The notes: generated by a model from the sequence alone, not told the origin. Positions 24,456 through 34,683 are shown, numbered from the stretch's first letter. The stretch is 64,000 bases of DNA from an uncultured Lachnospiraceae bacterium (GCA_900549665.1 URPH01000008.1:1-64000), one strand, 5' to 3'. Made by a program: numbers and translations.

Positions 24456-25388
24456 TTATTTGTCTGCGGTAAGTACTTCCTTGATGCTGGTAGCAAGACC
24501 TGCAACGCCCTGAATATCGGACGGGATAATGATCTTGGTTGCCTTGCCGTCTGCTGCCTTGCCAAATGCTTCCAGGCTCTTGAGCTGTAAAACAGCCTCA
24601 TCAGCACCTGCTTCCTTGAGCATCCGGATACCGTCTGCAGTAGCCTGCTGTACTTTCATGATGGCTTCTGCCTGACCTTCTGCTTCGCGGATCATCTTTT
24701 CTTTCTGTGCCTCTGCACGAAGGATGGCTGCTTCTTTTTCAGCCTGTGCTTCCAGAATAGCAGATTCCTTCTGACCTTCTGCTACGAGGACAGTGGATTT
24801 CTTTTCACCTTCCGCACGAAGAATGGCTTCACGACGTTCACGCTCTGCCTTCATCTGTTTTTCCATGGCATCCTGAATGCCTGCCGGAGGAATGATATTT
24901 TTTAACTCAACACGGTTGATCTTGATACCCCAGGGATCGGTTGCAACATCCAGTGTGGTACTCATCTTGGAGTTGATAACCTCTCTGGAATTTAAGGTCT
25001 GGTCAAGCTCCATATCACCGATGATATTACGAAGTGTGGTAGCCGTCAGGTTTTCAATCGCCATGATCGGATTTTCCACACCGTATGCATAAAGCTTGGG
25101 ATCTGTGATCTGGAAAAATACGATCGTATCGATCCGCATTGTTACGTTATCCTTGGTGATAACCGGCTGCGGCGCAAAGTCAACAACCTGCTCTTTTAAT
25201 AAAACCTTTTTGGCGATCTTGTCAAAGAAAGGCATCTTGAAATGCATACCAACACTCCATGTGCCCTGATAAGCTCCCAGACGCTCCACAACATATGCAT
25301 GAGCCTGCGGAACAACCTTGATACACGATACAAAAAGCCAAATAACAATTACCAGTAAAATAATAATTCCTGTAATAAGTCCACCCAT
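24456..25388 (-). CDS. SPFH/Band 7 membrane protein (QmcA/stomatin-like)
   Basis: 310 residues with one N-terminal membrane helix (about 5-24), a Band 7/SPFH domain (VVPQAHAYVVERLGAYQGTW ... VDFAPQPVITKDNVTM ... LRNIIGDMELDQTL), then a long Ala/Glu-rich coiled coil (residues ~180-265). Such proteins oligomerise in membrane microdomains and act as scaffolds in membrane quality control. Its GTG/ATG region touches the stop of the nfeD-type gene (24 kb side), the classic nfeD-SPFH pairing. Confidence 0.93.
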   Translation of the reverse strand: MGGLITGIIILLVIVIWLFVSCIKVVPQAHAYVVERLGAYQGTWSVGMHFKMPFFDKIAKKVLLKEQVVDFAPQPVITKDNVTMRIDTIVFFQITDPKLYAYGVENPIMAIENLTATTLRNIIGDMELDQTLNSREVINSKMSTTLDVATDPWGIKINRVELKNIIPPAGIQDAMEKQMKAERERREAILRAEGEKKSTVLVAEGQKESAILEAQAEKEAAILRAEAQKEKMIREAEGQAEAIMKVQQATADGIRMLKEAGADEAVLQLKSLEAFGKAADGKATKIIIPSDIQGVAGLATSIKEVLTADK

Positions 25389-25849
25389 TAGTTTTCCTCT
25401 TTTCTTTCTTCTACGATTAATTTTACTCCACTAACTGCCCGAATGATCACGACCGTTCCGATCGGCAGTTTCTGACCATCCTGCACCGTCCGGGCGCTCC
25501 ATTCCTTTCCACCTGTCGTAACACGGCCAACTCCCTGCAGATTATCTATTTCACTGACAACAATAGCCTGGGACCCGATCATACCTTCTACATTTGTGCG
25601 GATGCGTTCCTTGTTGAAATACTTGACGGCAACCGGTCTTGTAAAAAACAGCAGGACCAGAGATACCACAAGTCCGACAACCAGCTGGAGCGCAAAAGGT
25701 ACATGAAACAATGCCAACACAAATGCCACCAAAGCTCCACCGGCAAACCATATCGAAGTAAGACCCATGGTAATGATCTCAACGCCTATCATAACAACCA
25801 GTACGATCAGCCAGAAAAAAATGGCCGACATGCCAAACACTGTAATCAT
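25388..25849 (-). CDS. NfeD family membrane protein
   Basis: 153 residues. The first ~75 form three membrane segments (FFWLIVLVVMIGVEIITMGL, FAGGALVAFVLALF, LQLVVGLVVSLVLLFF), and the rest is the NfeD OB-fold domain (GMIGSQAIVVSEIDNLQGVGRV ... GTVVIIRAVSGVKLIVE). This is the short NfeD form without the N-terminal ClpP-like protease. It partners with the SPFH protein, whose gene starts at its stop codon. Confidence 0.93.
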   Translation of the reverse strand: MITVFGMSAIFFWLIVLVVMIGVEIITMGLTSIWFAGGALVAFVLALFHVPFALQLVVGLVVSLVLLFFTRPVAVKYFNKERIRTNVEGMIGSQAIVVSEIDNLQGVGRVTTGGKEWSARTVQDGQKLPIGTVVIIRAVSGVKLIVEERKEEN

Positions 25850-26008
25850 CGTAATTCTCCTTTCTTCACAATGATAACTTCATTCTACAACATTCTGCCA
25901 TAAGTTTCAATGAAAAGCCGTCAAAGTCAATAATAAAAAACAGCCCGCCCGGACATCATGTATGTTTTCATCCATGCTCCGGTCAGGCCGTCAGTCATTC
26001 ATTCAATT

Positions 26009-27127
26009 TTAATAAAATACGTGAGAACCGATCACAATACCGGCAGCTTTGCCAACTCTTCCAAAATGAGTAGCTCCGCCAACATTGGTTTCTCCGTTGA
26101 TCGCTGCCTGAGCCGCCTTCACACAGGATGCCTTGGCACCTCTGGCTGCAATGGAAGCTACGATTCCGTTGGTTGCCGGAGGGAACTGTCCCGGCTGTGT
26201 GATAACACCGGAAACGGTATTGGGATATCCGCCGCTTCTGACACGGTTCATAACAACCGCACCGACTGCAAGCTGTCCCTCATAGGACTGTGTTCCCGCC
26301 TCAGCCTGAATAAGAGCTGCAAGCAACGCTGTCTCTGATATACTTGAGGGTACGGCCCCGCGGTTTTTACTGAGCTTCTTCAACTCCTCTGCACGCTCTT
26401 CATCCTCGATCTCCTGAGAGGTCTTTCCCTTTTCGGTTGTAAATTCAACAGATGCATATTCTGCGGAAATATAACCGACGGTATCATCATCCACCTTGAC
26501 ACCGATCCAGCCATCAAGCTCTTCGGCTACAACAAAGCTGTCACCCTTTTTGGAAAGCTTATAAACACCGGCATTTTCATCTGCTTCCTTGCGCACACGC
26601 AAAGCATCGGCTGAAATAGTTGCCTTTAAAGTACCGGTCTCTGCAATTTTATCCTCTGCCTCCTGTCCGAAATACAGGTAGTCATTGCTAACCCATCCGA
26701 TCAGGTTGCCGCTTGAGATCTTAGTCCATCCGTCTGCCTGTTCAAGCATTGTACCGCTGCAGTTTTTGAACAGCTTTCCGGCCTTGGCCGCATCTTCATT
26801 GGGCTCTTCCCTGACATTGACGCTGTCTGCGACTTTGGCAAATACAGCATTGCTGCTTACTGTCTCCTCGACTTCTTCCTCTTCCTCGACAACCTCAACC
26901 TCGATTTCCACAGGCTCACTGAGTGCTACCACCGACTCTTTGTCAAACGCTCCGGCAGCAAGCCGTACACTGACTTCACTCCAAAATTTTGCGTCATCCG
27001 TTTCATTAGCCGATTCATTCTGCAGAATCGGAAGCTCTGTTGCACTGACATTTTGAAACGGTATCAACACCAATATGATTGCAAGGAAAAGAGTATAACA
27101 TAAACTCCTGCTACTTTTTGTTCCCAT
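26009..27127 (-). CDS. Secreted SleB-type cell wall hydrolase with SH3 repeats
   Basis: A 372-residue exported protein. Numbered from ATG 27127 (GGAGG upstream), residues 1-30 are a signal peptide (LCYTLFLAIILVLIPFQNVSA). A Glu/Val-rich linker (EVEVVEEEEEVEE) leads to two bacterial SH3-type repeats (DSVNVREEPNEDAAK, DALRVRKEADENAG). The C-terminal ~115 residues are a Hydrolase_2/SleB catalytic domain (LLAALIQAEAGTQSYEGQLAVGAVVMNRV ... THFGR). SleB-like enzymes are lytic transglycosylases, best known from spore germination but also in vegetative walls. The Glu in IQAEA is the expected catalytic residue. Monocistronic. Confidence 0.92.
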   Translation of the reverse strand: MGTKSSRSLCYTLFLAIILVLIPFQNVSATELPILQNESANETDDAKFWSEVSVRLAAGAFDKESVVALSEPVEIEVEVVEEEEEVEETVSSNAVFAKVADSVNVREEPNEDAAKAGKLFKNCSGTMLEQADGWTKISSGNLIGWVSNDYLYFGQEAEDKIAETGTLKATISADALRVRKEADENAGVYKLSKKGDSFVVAEELDGWIGVKVDDDTVGYISAEYASVEFTTEKGKTSQEIEDEERAEELKKLSKNRGAVPSSISETALLAALIQAEAGTQSYEGQLAVGAVVMNRVRSGGYPNTVSGVITQPGQFPPATNGIVASIAARGAKASCVKAAQAAINGETNVGGATHFGRVGKAAGIVIGSHVFY

Positions 27128-27243
27128 GTAATCCTCCACCACATAAAGTTTATTACAAATGTTTCATTTTTATGTATAAATGTTACAAAAGTGTTAAAAC
27201 GAATTTTGGTTATCGTAGCAGATTTCTTCATATTTGTCAAATT

Positions 27244-28047
27244 TTACATATTTCGGGACTTTTCCACGCATGCTTTCTGGGCCTCGATCACGCTGCTTCT
27301 GAAGCCTTTTTGCTCTAAAATCCGGACTGCTTCTATGGTCGTTCCGCCGGGTGAGCATACCATATCCTTAAGCTGTGCCGGATGCATTCCGGTCTCAAGC
27401 ACCATCTTGGCACTTCCGAGCACAGACTGGGCTGCAAATTCGTAGGCAAGCTTTCTTGGCATACCGTCTGCTACGGCTGCATCTGCCATTGCCTCTATAA
27501 ACATAAAAACATACGCTGGTGAGCTGCCGCTAACTCCTACTACGGTGTCCATCAGATTTTCTGCCACTTCATCGGCTCTTCCAAAGCTGTTTAAAAGCTT
27601 CATGACCGCTTCTTTTTCATCTGCCGTGACTGCCTTTGCAAAGCACACACCCGTACAGCCTTCCAAAACCAGAGCCGGTGTATTGGGCATGCATCTTACC
27701 AGCTTCATCTCCTGTACCTCTCTCTGGAAAAGACCGCAAAGCCACTCGATGCTCTTTCCGGGTGCGATACTGATCACAACTGTTTCCTTGCGCACATGAT
27801 CCCTGATCTGTTCTATCACGGAAGGATACATCTGCGGTTTTACCGCAAGTACCAGATAATCCGCGTATTCCGCCACTTCCCGGTTGTCCATGGTGCCGGT
27901 AATCTGATACGCATCCACGGCCTTTTGTACTGTTTCTTTTGTCCTTGCGGATCCCATAATATCCTTTGCATCCACAAGCTTGTTTTTGACTATTCCGCCG
28001 ATCATGGCAGTCGCCATATTTCCCAGTCCGATAAATCCAATTTTCAT
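27244..28047 (-). CDS. proC: Pyrroline-5-carboxylate reductase
   Basis: 267 residues. Catalyses the last step of proline synthesis with NAD(P)H. N-terminal Rossmann motif IGFIGLGNMATAMIGGI, the RCMPNTPALVLEG segment in the middle, and the C-terminal signature VCSPGGTTIEAVRILEQKGFRS are all present. It follows the rRNA methyltransferase gene by one base, suggesting co-transcription. Confidence 0.96.
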   Translation of the reverse strand: MKIGFIGLGNMATAMIGGIVKNKLVDAKDIMGSARTKETVQKAVDAYQITGTMDNREVAEYADYLVLAVKPQMYPSVIEQIRDHVRKETVVISIAPGKSIEWLCGLFQREVQEMKLVRCMPNTPALVLEGCTGVCFAKAVTADEKEAVMKLLNSFGRADEVAENLMDTVVGVSGSSPAYVFMFIEAMADAAVADGMPRKLAYEFAAQSVLGSAKMVLETGMHPAQLKDMVCSPGGTTIEAVRILEQKGFRSSVIEAQKACVEKSRNM

Positions 28048-28048
28048 A

Positions 28049-28885
28049 TCAGTTCCTCCTCTGTCTTGCTGCTTCGTAAGTTAATAAGGTTGCTGCAATC
28101 GCAGCATTGAGTGATTCGACACTTCCAAGCATCGGGATCTTGATGTAAGCATCTGCTAACTCCGCCAGTGCATCCGTAAGCCCATTGCCTTCATTGCCGA
28201 TCATAAAAGCCACCGGTCCTTTATAATTTATCCGGTCATAATCATCCTTTCCCTTCAGGTGGGCTGCATATACCAGGACACCCTCTTTTTGTAAGGTCTG
28301 CACGCTCAAAGCCAGATCCTTCTCATAAAAAAACGGCACGCGGTAGATACTCCCCATGGTGGCACGTATCGTCTTGGGATTGTAGATATCAACTGTTTTG
28401 TCACTCATGATCACGCCGCTGATCCCGGCACCTTCACCGGCTCTTAGCATGGTTCCTAAATTGCCCGGATCCTGAATATCTTCCAAAATCAGATACAAGC
28501 CATCCTGTTTATGCTTCTGCAGATTATCTTTTAAAGAATAAGTCAGATTTTCGACTACACACAGGATTCCCTGAGGTGTCTGTGTATCACTCATTTTCTT
28601 AAAAACATCGGTGCTGACAACCTCAATCGAAACCCCAGAAGAATACGGTTTCACCTTATCCTGAATTTCCTCTATCTTGTGGATCAGATCCGGACTAACC
28701 TCTTTATTTTGTATGTCTTTGTACAGAGTTTCTTCTATATATAGTTCACGGATCCGTTTTGTCGGAGTCTCTAAAAACATTTTTACGCCCTCTACCACAA
28801 ACAGTCCCTGTTTTCTTCGTTCTCTTGTCCGTGATAACAAAGCGATGGTATTTTTTATTTTTTTGTTGGATGATGATGTGATCAT
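28049..28885 (-). CDS. TrmH/SpoU family RNA 2'-O-methyltransferase
   Basis: About 278 residues. An N-terminal substrate-binding domain (RTRERRKQGLFVVEGVKMFLE) is followed by the SPOUT knot: LEDIQDPGNLGTMLRAGEGAGI (motif 1), MIGNEGNGLTD (motif 2) and KIPMLGSVESLNAAIAATLL (motif 3). This layout is that of RlmB/TsnR-like 23S rRNA or tRNA ribose methyltransferases; the exact target cannot be told. ATG 28885 after GAGGAAGG is preferred over the upstream TTG 28897. Confidence 0.93.
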   Translation of the reverse strand: MITSSSNKKIKNTIALLSRTRERRKQGLFVVEGVKMFLETPTKRIRELYIEETLYKDIQNKEVSPDLIHKIEEIQDKVKPYSSGVSIEVVSTDVFKKMSDTQTPQGILCVVENLTYSLKDNLQKHKQDGLYLILEDIQDPGNLGTMLRAGEGAGISGVIMSDKTVDIYNPKTIRATMGSIYRVPFFYEKDLALSVQTLQKEGVLVYAAHLKGKDDYDRINYKGPVAFMIGNEGNGLTDALAELADAYIKIPMLGSVESLNAAIAATLLTYEAARQRRN

Positions 28886-28915
28886 AGCCTTCCTCAACTA
28901 AAACAATATAGATAC

Positions 28916-28978
28916 AAAAAGCCATCCTGCGGGATGCTCCACCAACACACTGATGGCAAACCGGCAGATATGGCTTTT
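28916..28978 (-). terminator. Probable pfkA terminator
   Basis: On the minus strand a GCATCC-CGCA-GGATGG hairpin followed by TTTTT lies inside a wider inverted repeat (aaaagccat ... atggctttt), shortly after the pfkA stop codon. Confidence 0.6.
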
Positions 28979-28993
28979 ATTTGGCTCTTTTAT

Positions 28994-29968
28994 TTAACGA
29001 TATAATGCTGTACTTACTGCATACTGATATTCATCAATACTCTTCTGCATAGCCAGTGCTTCATCAATATCAAAATCAACGAAATCTCCATGTGCATGTG
29101 CAACAACACGGTTGGTCTTGCCGGCACACAGGATATCTGCAGCATAAGCGCCCATAATGGATGCATAATAACGGTCTTTACAGCTCGGACTTCCGCCTCG
29201 CTGCATGTAACCGATGATGGTTGCCCTTGTCTCAATACCGGTGGCTGCCTCAATTCTTCTTGCCATGGAAGTGGAATGTCCGATTCCTTCGGCATTGACG
29301 ATAATATGATGGGTCTTTCCAAGCTTTCTGTTGCGGATGATATTGTTGATGATCGCCTGCTCGTTGTAATCGTATTTTTCCGGAAGCAGGATGTCATCGG
29401 CACCGCTTGCAACACCACACCACAGTGCGATATAACCGGCATTACGTCCCATAACCTCTACAATACTGCAGCGTTCATGGGATGAAGATGTATCCCTGAT
29501 CTTGTCAATGGCTTCCATTGCCGTATTGATCGCCGTATCAAATCCGATCGTGTAATCTGTACAGGAAATATCCAGGTCGATGGTTCCGGGAATACCGATC
29601 GTATTGATGCCATGCTTGGACAATGCCTGCGCTCCACGATAGGAGCCGTCACCTCCGATGACAACAATGCCGTCAATGCCGTATTTGCGGCATACTTCAG
29701 CACCCTTTGCCTGTCCTTCCTCTGTCTTGAATTCCATGCATCTGGCAGTTCCCAAAATCGTACCGCCCTTCTGGATGGTGTCGGATACATCATGACTGTT
29801 CAGATCAATGATTTCCTCATTTAACAGTCCCTGATACCCTTTCTTTATACCTTTAACTTTAACTCCGTTACCTATTGCTTTTCTGGTCACCGCACGAATC
29901 GCGGCATTCATTCCGGGAGCATCCCCGCCACTTGTTAAGACACCGATTGTTTTGATTTCTTTTGCCAT
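28994..29968 (-). CDS. pfkA: ATP-dependent 6-phosphofructokinase
   Basis: 324 residues, the usual PfkA length. Phosphorylates fructose 6-phosphate in glycolysis. Motifs: TSGGDAPGMNAAIRAV at the ATP site, GGDGSYRGAQ, the catalytic IDLDI (PGTIDLDISCTDYTIGFDTA; usually D-N-D), EVMGRNAGYIAL, and GYMQRGGSPSCKDR. The Asp in place of the usual Asn in T-I-D-N-D is a small departure: the sequence reads TIDLDI. Monocistronic. Confidence 0.95.
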   Translation of the reverse strand: MAKEIKTIGVLTSGGDAPGMNAAIRAVTRKAIGNGVKVKGIKKGYQGLLNEEIIDLNSHDVSDTIQKGGTILGTARCMEFKTEEGQAKGAEVCRKYGIDGIVVIGGDGSYRGAQALSKHGINTIGIPGTIDLDISCTDYTIGFDTAINTAMEAIDKIRDTSSSHERCSIVEVMGRNAGYIALWCGVASGADDILLPEKYDYNEQAIINNIIRNRKLGKTHHIIVNAEGIGHSTSMARRIEAATGIETRATIIGYMQRGGSPSCKDRYYASIMGAYAADILCAGKTNRVVAHAHGDFVDFDIDEALAMQKSIDEYQYAVSTALYR

Positions 29969-30092
29969 TCTGTCTCCTCCGTTTCGCTTAACACGTTGTC
30001 TTATTTTAACCCTTTTTCTGCCCTAATTCAATGCAATAATAAATCCTGTACGTACTTTTTACATATATTTTGCATAAAAACTCCTGCCGGAT

Positions 30093-33000
30093 CTATACAA
30101 GACGGATATTTTCTTCTCCAAAGACAGCCTTTAAATTTTCTATCAGCACATCATCAGCCTTTACATTGCAATTGGGAGGAAGCTCCTTTATCATTTTTTC
30201 CTTCTCACAATAAATAGTGACCATATCCCTGCCTTCCGATTCTTTCATGATTTCTTCCAGCTTTGCCCGGTCCTTTTCATAGGCATCGATGGAAGCAAAC
30301 TTTATCCAGAGCTTTTTTTGCGCATCATCAAATGCTACCACACTCTCCAGAATAAGCTTTCCGTCCTTTTCATCTTCGACATTGGTTCTTCCTGTCACAA
30401 ATACCTTGGCTTCTTCCGCAAGCTTTGACCCATACATTTCATATTGTCTCGGAAATACAATGACCTCCACACTTCCTGCCAGATCCTCAATGGTAAGAAA
30501 AGCCATGATCTTATTGTTTTTTGTATATTTGACCGTTTTGCCTGCGATCAGCCCCCCGATTGTAGCCTTGATTCCGTCAGCAATCTGGTTTTGCTCCTGT
30601 CCTTCGTCGAGCTCATCATTGTATGCAAACTCTGCCGTTGTGGCAGAGATTCTCTTTTTCCAGAAGTCTTTATACTCGTCCAGCGGATGTCCGCTGACAT
30701 AAAAACCGGTAACCTCTTTTTCAAAATTGAGTAAAACTTCTTTTTTAAATTCCGGAATATCCGGCATGCGGATATCAAACTCCTGCTTCTGCTCTTCGTC
30801 TGCAAAATCAAACAGGGAAAGCTGCCCGGCCAGATTATTTTTCTGGTTTCTCTGAATATTATCCATGATCGGACCATATATATTCATCTTTTGGGCACGG
30901 TTTCCGGGCAGTGTATCAAAAGCTCCGGCCTTAATAAAGTTTTCAACCAGACGCTTATTGATATCCTGGTCGATCAGGCGGGAAATAAAATCCTGCAGTG
31001 TCTTGTACGGACCGTTTTTTTCACGCTCTCTTACAATTACATCCACTACCTGGTTTCCCACACCTTTGATCGCAGTCAGTGCATAAATGATAGCTCCGTC
31101 TTTTACCGAGAAACCGACAAGCCCTTCATTGACGTCGGGCGGCAAAATCTCAATGCCCATATTTTTACAGGTCATGATATATGCCGATATTTTTTTAGCT
31201 TCATCGATGACAGATGTCAAAAGTGCAGCCATATACTCTACCGGATAATGATACTTGAGCCATGCCGTCTGATAGGCCACAACCGCATAACATGCTGCAT
31301 GCGATTTATTAAATGCATACTTTGCAAAATCCATCATTTCGTCAAAGATATGCTCTGCAACTTCAACGCTGATGCCCTTTGCCACACATCCCGGAACGTT
31401 TTCCTCCTTATTGCCGTATACAAAGTTTTTGCGCTCCTGCTCCATCACGGAGGATTTTTTCTTGCTCATCGCACGGCGCACCAGATCGCTTCGCCCAAGC
31501 GTATATCCGCCCAGGTCCCTGACGATCTGCATAACCTGCTCCTGATATACGATACAGCCATAGGTCGGCTCCAAAATCGGTTTCAGCTCCGGACAGGTAT
31601 AGGTAACCTCATCCCGATTATTTTTGCCGTGAATATATTTGGGAATAAAATCCATCGGACCGGGACGGTAAAGAGAGATTCCCGCGATAACATCTTCCAT
31701 GTTTTGCGGCTTCAATTCTTTCATGAAGCTCTTCATCCCATTACTTTCAAGCTGGAATACACCGTCTGTCCTGCCGGTCCAAAGTGATTCATAGACCTCT
31801 TTTTCATTGTAATCGATCCGGTCGATATCCACCTCTGTTCCGGTACTCATTCCGATCAGCTTGCAGGCATCCTCGATGATCGTCAGGTTGCGCAGTCCCA
31901 GAAAGTCCATTTTCAACAGTCCGAGCTGCTCTACCGTATCCTTTTCAAACTGGGTCACGATCGCACCCTCTGTACCTCTTGATAAAGGCACAAAATCGTC
32001 GGCCGGCCGCTGACAGATCACGACACCGGATGCATGTGTGGATGCATTTCTCGGAAGTCCCTCCAGTCTTTTACACATATCGATAAGCTCATGCACCTGC
32101 TCGTCGCTTTCATACAATGCCTTAAATTCCGGATTGAGCTCCAACGACTTTTCCAATGTGATATTCAGCTCCCTGGGGATCATCTTGGCGATAGAATCCG
32201 CATAAGAATACGGCAGATCCATGACACGCGCCACATCCCTTATGACGCCTTTAGCCGCCATCGTACCAAAGGTAATGATCTGCACAACCTTGTCGGCACC
32301 GTATTTTTCACTGACATAATCAATGACCTTCTGGCGACCCTCCGGGCAGAAATCCACATCAATATCGGGCATGGTCACACGCTCCGGATTGAGGAAACGC
32401 TCAAAGATCAGATTGTAGCGGATCGGGTCCACCTGCGAAATCTTTAGGCAGTAGGCAACCATACTTCCCGCTGCCGATCCACGCCCCGGTCCTACCATGA
32501 TCCCATGGTTTCTGGCATAATTGATAAAATCCCACACGATCAGGAAATAATCGACATAGCCCATTGTCCGGATCGTATCCAGCTCAAACTGCAGTCTTCC
32601 GGAAAGTGAACCGTCCTCATCGGATTCATAGCGCTCTGCCAGTCCGTCATAGCACAATTTGTTGAGATAAGTCCAGGAATCATAACCCTCGGGAACATCA
32701 AATTTAGGCAGCTTCGTTACACCGAATTCAATCTCCACATGGCATCTGTCGGCAATCTTCTGGGTATTGTCGAGTGCCTCTGAGGCATAGGGGAACAGAG
32801 CCCGCATTTCTTCCTCGCTCTTGATATAATATTGTCCGCCTTCATAACGCATACGGTCTTCGTCTGCCAGCTTTTTACCGGTCTGAAGACACAAAAGGAT
32901 ATCATGGGGCTTTACATCCTCTGCATAGGTATAATGGACATCATTGGTCGCAACAAGAGGAATATCAAGCTCCTTACTCATGGAAAGCAGGGCCGCATTG

Positions 33001-33557
33001 ACGGTCTGCTGTTCGGCAAGCCCATGATCCTGCAGTTCCAGAAAGAAATTGTTTTTTCCAAAAATTGCTTCATAGCGCAGGGCTGATTTTTTAGCTTCAT
33101 CGATTAGCCCGCGCATGATATATCGCTGTACCTCACCGGCCAGACAGGCAGATAAGGCAATGATTCCCTCGTGATATTGCTCTAATATTTCCAGATCCAC
33201 ACGTGGTTTGTAATAAAAACCCTCTGTATGTCCCTTGCTGACAATTTTCATCAGATTGGCATAACCGGTATTGTTTTCGGCAAGCAATACCAGATGATAA
33301 TACCGGTCCTCGCCTGCACCGGCTTCCTTATCAAAGCGGGAACCGGGTGCTACATATACTTCACATCCGAGAATCGGATTGATTCCGGCTTCTCTGGCTG
33401 CACGATAAAAATTGATCACTCCGTACATAACACCGTGATCCGTGATCGCACAGCTGTCCATGCCCAGCTCTTTGACTCTTTTGACACATTCCTTTACCTT
33501 ATTAGAGCCATCAAGCAAAGAATATTCCGTATGCACATGCAGATGAGTAAATGCCAC
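30093..33557 (-). CDS. dnaE: DNA polymerase III alpha subunit (DnaE)
   Basis: A replicative DNA polymerase of 1154 residues. It starts at GTG 33557 (GGAGG eight bases upstream) with AFTHLHVHTEYSLLDG, the PHP domain; an open frame of 41 more codons upstream has no such site. The palm motifs GPGRGSAAGS and MPDIDVDF and the fingers/thumb segments (LYRPGPMDFIPKYIHG, CIVYQEQVM) follow. An HhH region (YALTAIKGVGNQVVDV) and the C-terminal OB fold (VKYTKNNKIMAFLTIEDLAGSVEVIVFP) complete the DnaE1/DnaE layout. Clostridia also have PolC, which lies elsewhere. It may form a transcription unit with the following pfkA gene. Confidence 0.96.
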   Translation of the reverse strand: MAFTHLHVHTEYSLLDGSNKVKECVKRVKELGMDSCAITDHGVMYGVINFYRAAREAGINPILGCEVYVAPGSRFDKEAGAGEDRYYHLVLLAENNTGYANLMKIVSKGHTEGFYYKPRVDLEILEQYHEGIIALSACLAGEVQRYIMRGLIDEAKKSALRYEAIFGKNNFFLELQDHGLAEQQTVNAALLSMSKELDIPLVATNDVHYTYAEDVKPHDILLCLQTGKKLADEDRMRYEGGQYYIKSEEEMRALFPYASEALDNTQKIADRCHVEIEFGVTKLPKFDVPEGYDSWTYLNKLCYDGLAERYESDEDGSLSGRLQFELDTIRTMGYVDYFLIVWDFINYARNHGIMVGPGRGSAAGSMVAYCLKISQVDPIRYNLIFERFLNPERVTMPDIDVDFCPEGRQKVIDYVSEKYGADKVVQIITFGTMAAKGVIRDVARVMDLPYSYADSIAKMIPRELNITLEKSLELNPEFKALYESDEQVHELIDMCKRLEGLPRNASTHASGVVICQRPADDFVPLSRGTEGAIVTQFEKDTVEQLGLLKMDFLGLRNLTIIEDACKLIGMSTGTEVDIDRIDYNEKEVYESLWTGRTDGVFQLESNGMKSFMKELKPQNMEDVIAGISLYRPGPMDFIPKYIHGKNNRDEVTYTCPELKPILEPTYGCIVYQEQVMQIVRDLGGYTLGRSDLVRRAMSKKKSSVMEQERKNFVYGNKEENVPGCVAKGISVEVAEHIFDEMMDFAKYAFNKSHAACYAVVAYQTAWLKYHYPVEYMAALLTSVIDEAKKISAYIMTCKNMGIEILPPDVNEGLVGFSVKDGAIIYALTAIKGVGNQVVDVIVREREKNGPYKTLQDFISRLIDQDINKRLVENFIKAGAFDTLPGNRAQKMNIYGPIMDNIQRNQKNNLAGQLSLFDFADEEQKQEFDIRMPDIPEFKKEVLLNFEKEVTGFYVSGHPLDEYKDFWKKRISATTAEFAYNDELDEGQEQNQIADGIKATIGGLIAGKTVKYTKNNKIMAFLTIEDLAGSVEVIVFPRQYEMYGSKLAEEAKVFVTGRTNVEDEKDGKLILESVVAFDDAQKKLWIKFASIDAYEKDRAKLEEIMKESEGRDMVTIYCEKEKMIKELPPNCNVKADDVLIENLKAVFGEENIRLV

Positions 33558-33642
33558 GTGTATTTCCTCCGTAAAACTTCTGATTTCTTTGATACCACAT
33601 GTTGTGGTTTCTGTACTTTCCGTTGTCCGGACAGGTATCTTA

Positions 33643-34683
33643 TCAGATGCGCAGCTCCTTTGGATTATTGGCTGCCGCAACCGCCTCTTCCCGGGATATC
33701 CGGAAACTGCCCATCAATCTCTTAAGATCTGTCTCAAGGGTATGCATTCCCATTGCCATATTGCTCTGGATCGTACTCTGGATCTGATAGGTCTTATTGT
33801 CACGGATCTGGGCCGCAACCGCATCATTGTTGAGCAGTACTTCTGTTGCAAGCACCATACCGTCTCCATCGAGTTCCGGTATCAAAAGCTGCGTCACAAC
33901 TCCCCTCAGAACATTGGCAAGCTGTGTTCGCGCCTGACCCTGCGCATGCGGCGGATATGCATCCAGAATACGCTCAATTGTCTGCGAGGCACTGGTCGTA
34001 TGTAAAGTAGAGATAACCAGATGTCCTGTTTCGGCTGCGGTAATCGCGGCACTGATCGTCTCATAATCACGCATTTCACCCACCATGATAATATCGGGAT
34101 CCTCACGCAGGGCAGACCGTACCGCTTTGGCAAAGGAATCGACATCCTTTCCCACCTCTCTTTGATGAATCATGGACTTGTTGTGATAATACACATATTC
34201 AATCGGATCTTCAATTGTCATAACATGAAGATTTCTGGTACGATTGATATAGTCGATCATGGAAGCCATTGTCGTCGTCTTACCGGAGCCGGTCGGTCCC
34301 GTAATAAGCACAAGTCCTCTTGGCTCATCAATCAGCTTTTGCACCGGCACAGGAATCGTCAGTTCCTCAAATGAGGGTATCTCCTGATTCAGAATACGAT
34401 AAGATGCCGCAATGTTGTTACGTTGATGATAAACATTTGCGCGAAGACGAAAACCGTTATTTGCAAACAACGCAAAATCAAGGTCCTCTCCGCTCAATAC
34501 CTTTTCTTTCTGCTCATCCGTCAGCGACTCCAGAATCATCTGTTTTGATTCCTCCGCTGTCGGAGCATCCGGCAGAATTTCCAATTTGCCAAAACGGCGC
34601 AGAGCGCATGCCGTACCAACGGTCACGTGTACATCTGAAGCCTGTCTGGCGATTGCATAGTCAATCAGTTCCTGGAATGTCAT
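33643..34683 (-). CDS. pilT: Type IV pilus retraction ATPase PilT
   Basis: 346 residues of the secretion-ATPase superfamily. N-terminal PAS-like domain (QASDVHVTVGTACALRRFGKL), Walker A ITGPTGSGKTTT (about 130), Asp box MTIEDPIEYVY, Walker B ALREDPDIIMVGEMRD, and His box TAAETGHLVISTLHTTSA. The AIRNLIRE-type C-terminal motif is not obvious. PilT powers pilus retraction and twitching. No other pilus gene is in the window, so it is either dispersed from the main cluster or an orphan. Confidence 0.93.
   Translation of the reverse strand: MTFQELIDYAIARQASDVHVTVGTACALRRFGKLEILPDAPTAEESKQMILESLTDEQKEKVLSGEDLDFALFANNGFRLRANVYHQRNNIAASYRILNQEIPSFEELTIPVPVQKLIDEPRGLVLITGPTGSGKTTTMASMIDYINRTRNLHVMTIEDPIEYVYYHNKSMIHQREVGKDVDSFAKAVRSALREDPDIIMVGEMRDYETISAAITAAETGHLVISTLHTTSASQTIERILDAYPPHAQGQARTQLANVLRGVVTQLLIPELDGDGMVLATEVLLNNDAVAAQIRDNKTYQIQSTIQSNMAMGMHTLETDLKRLMGSFRISREEAVAAANNPKELRI

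Noticed and set aside
30891..31787. Long plus-strand open frame opposite dnaE
   Set aside because: Shadow of dnaE codon usage; no motif, no start signal.
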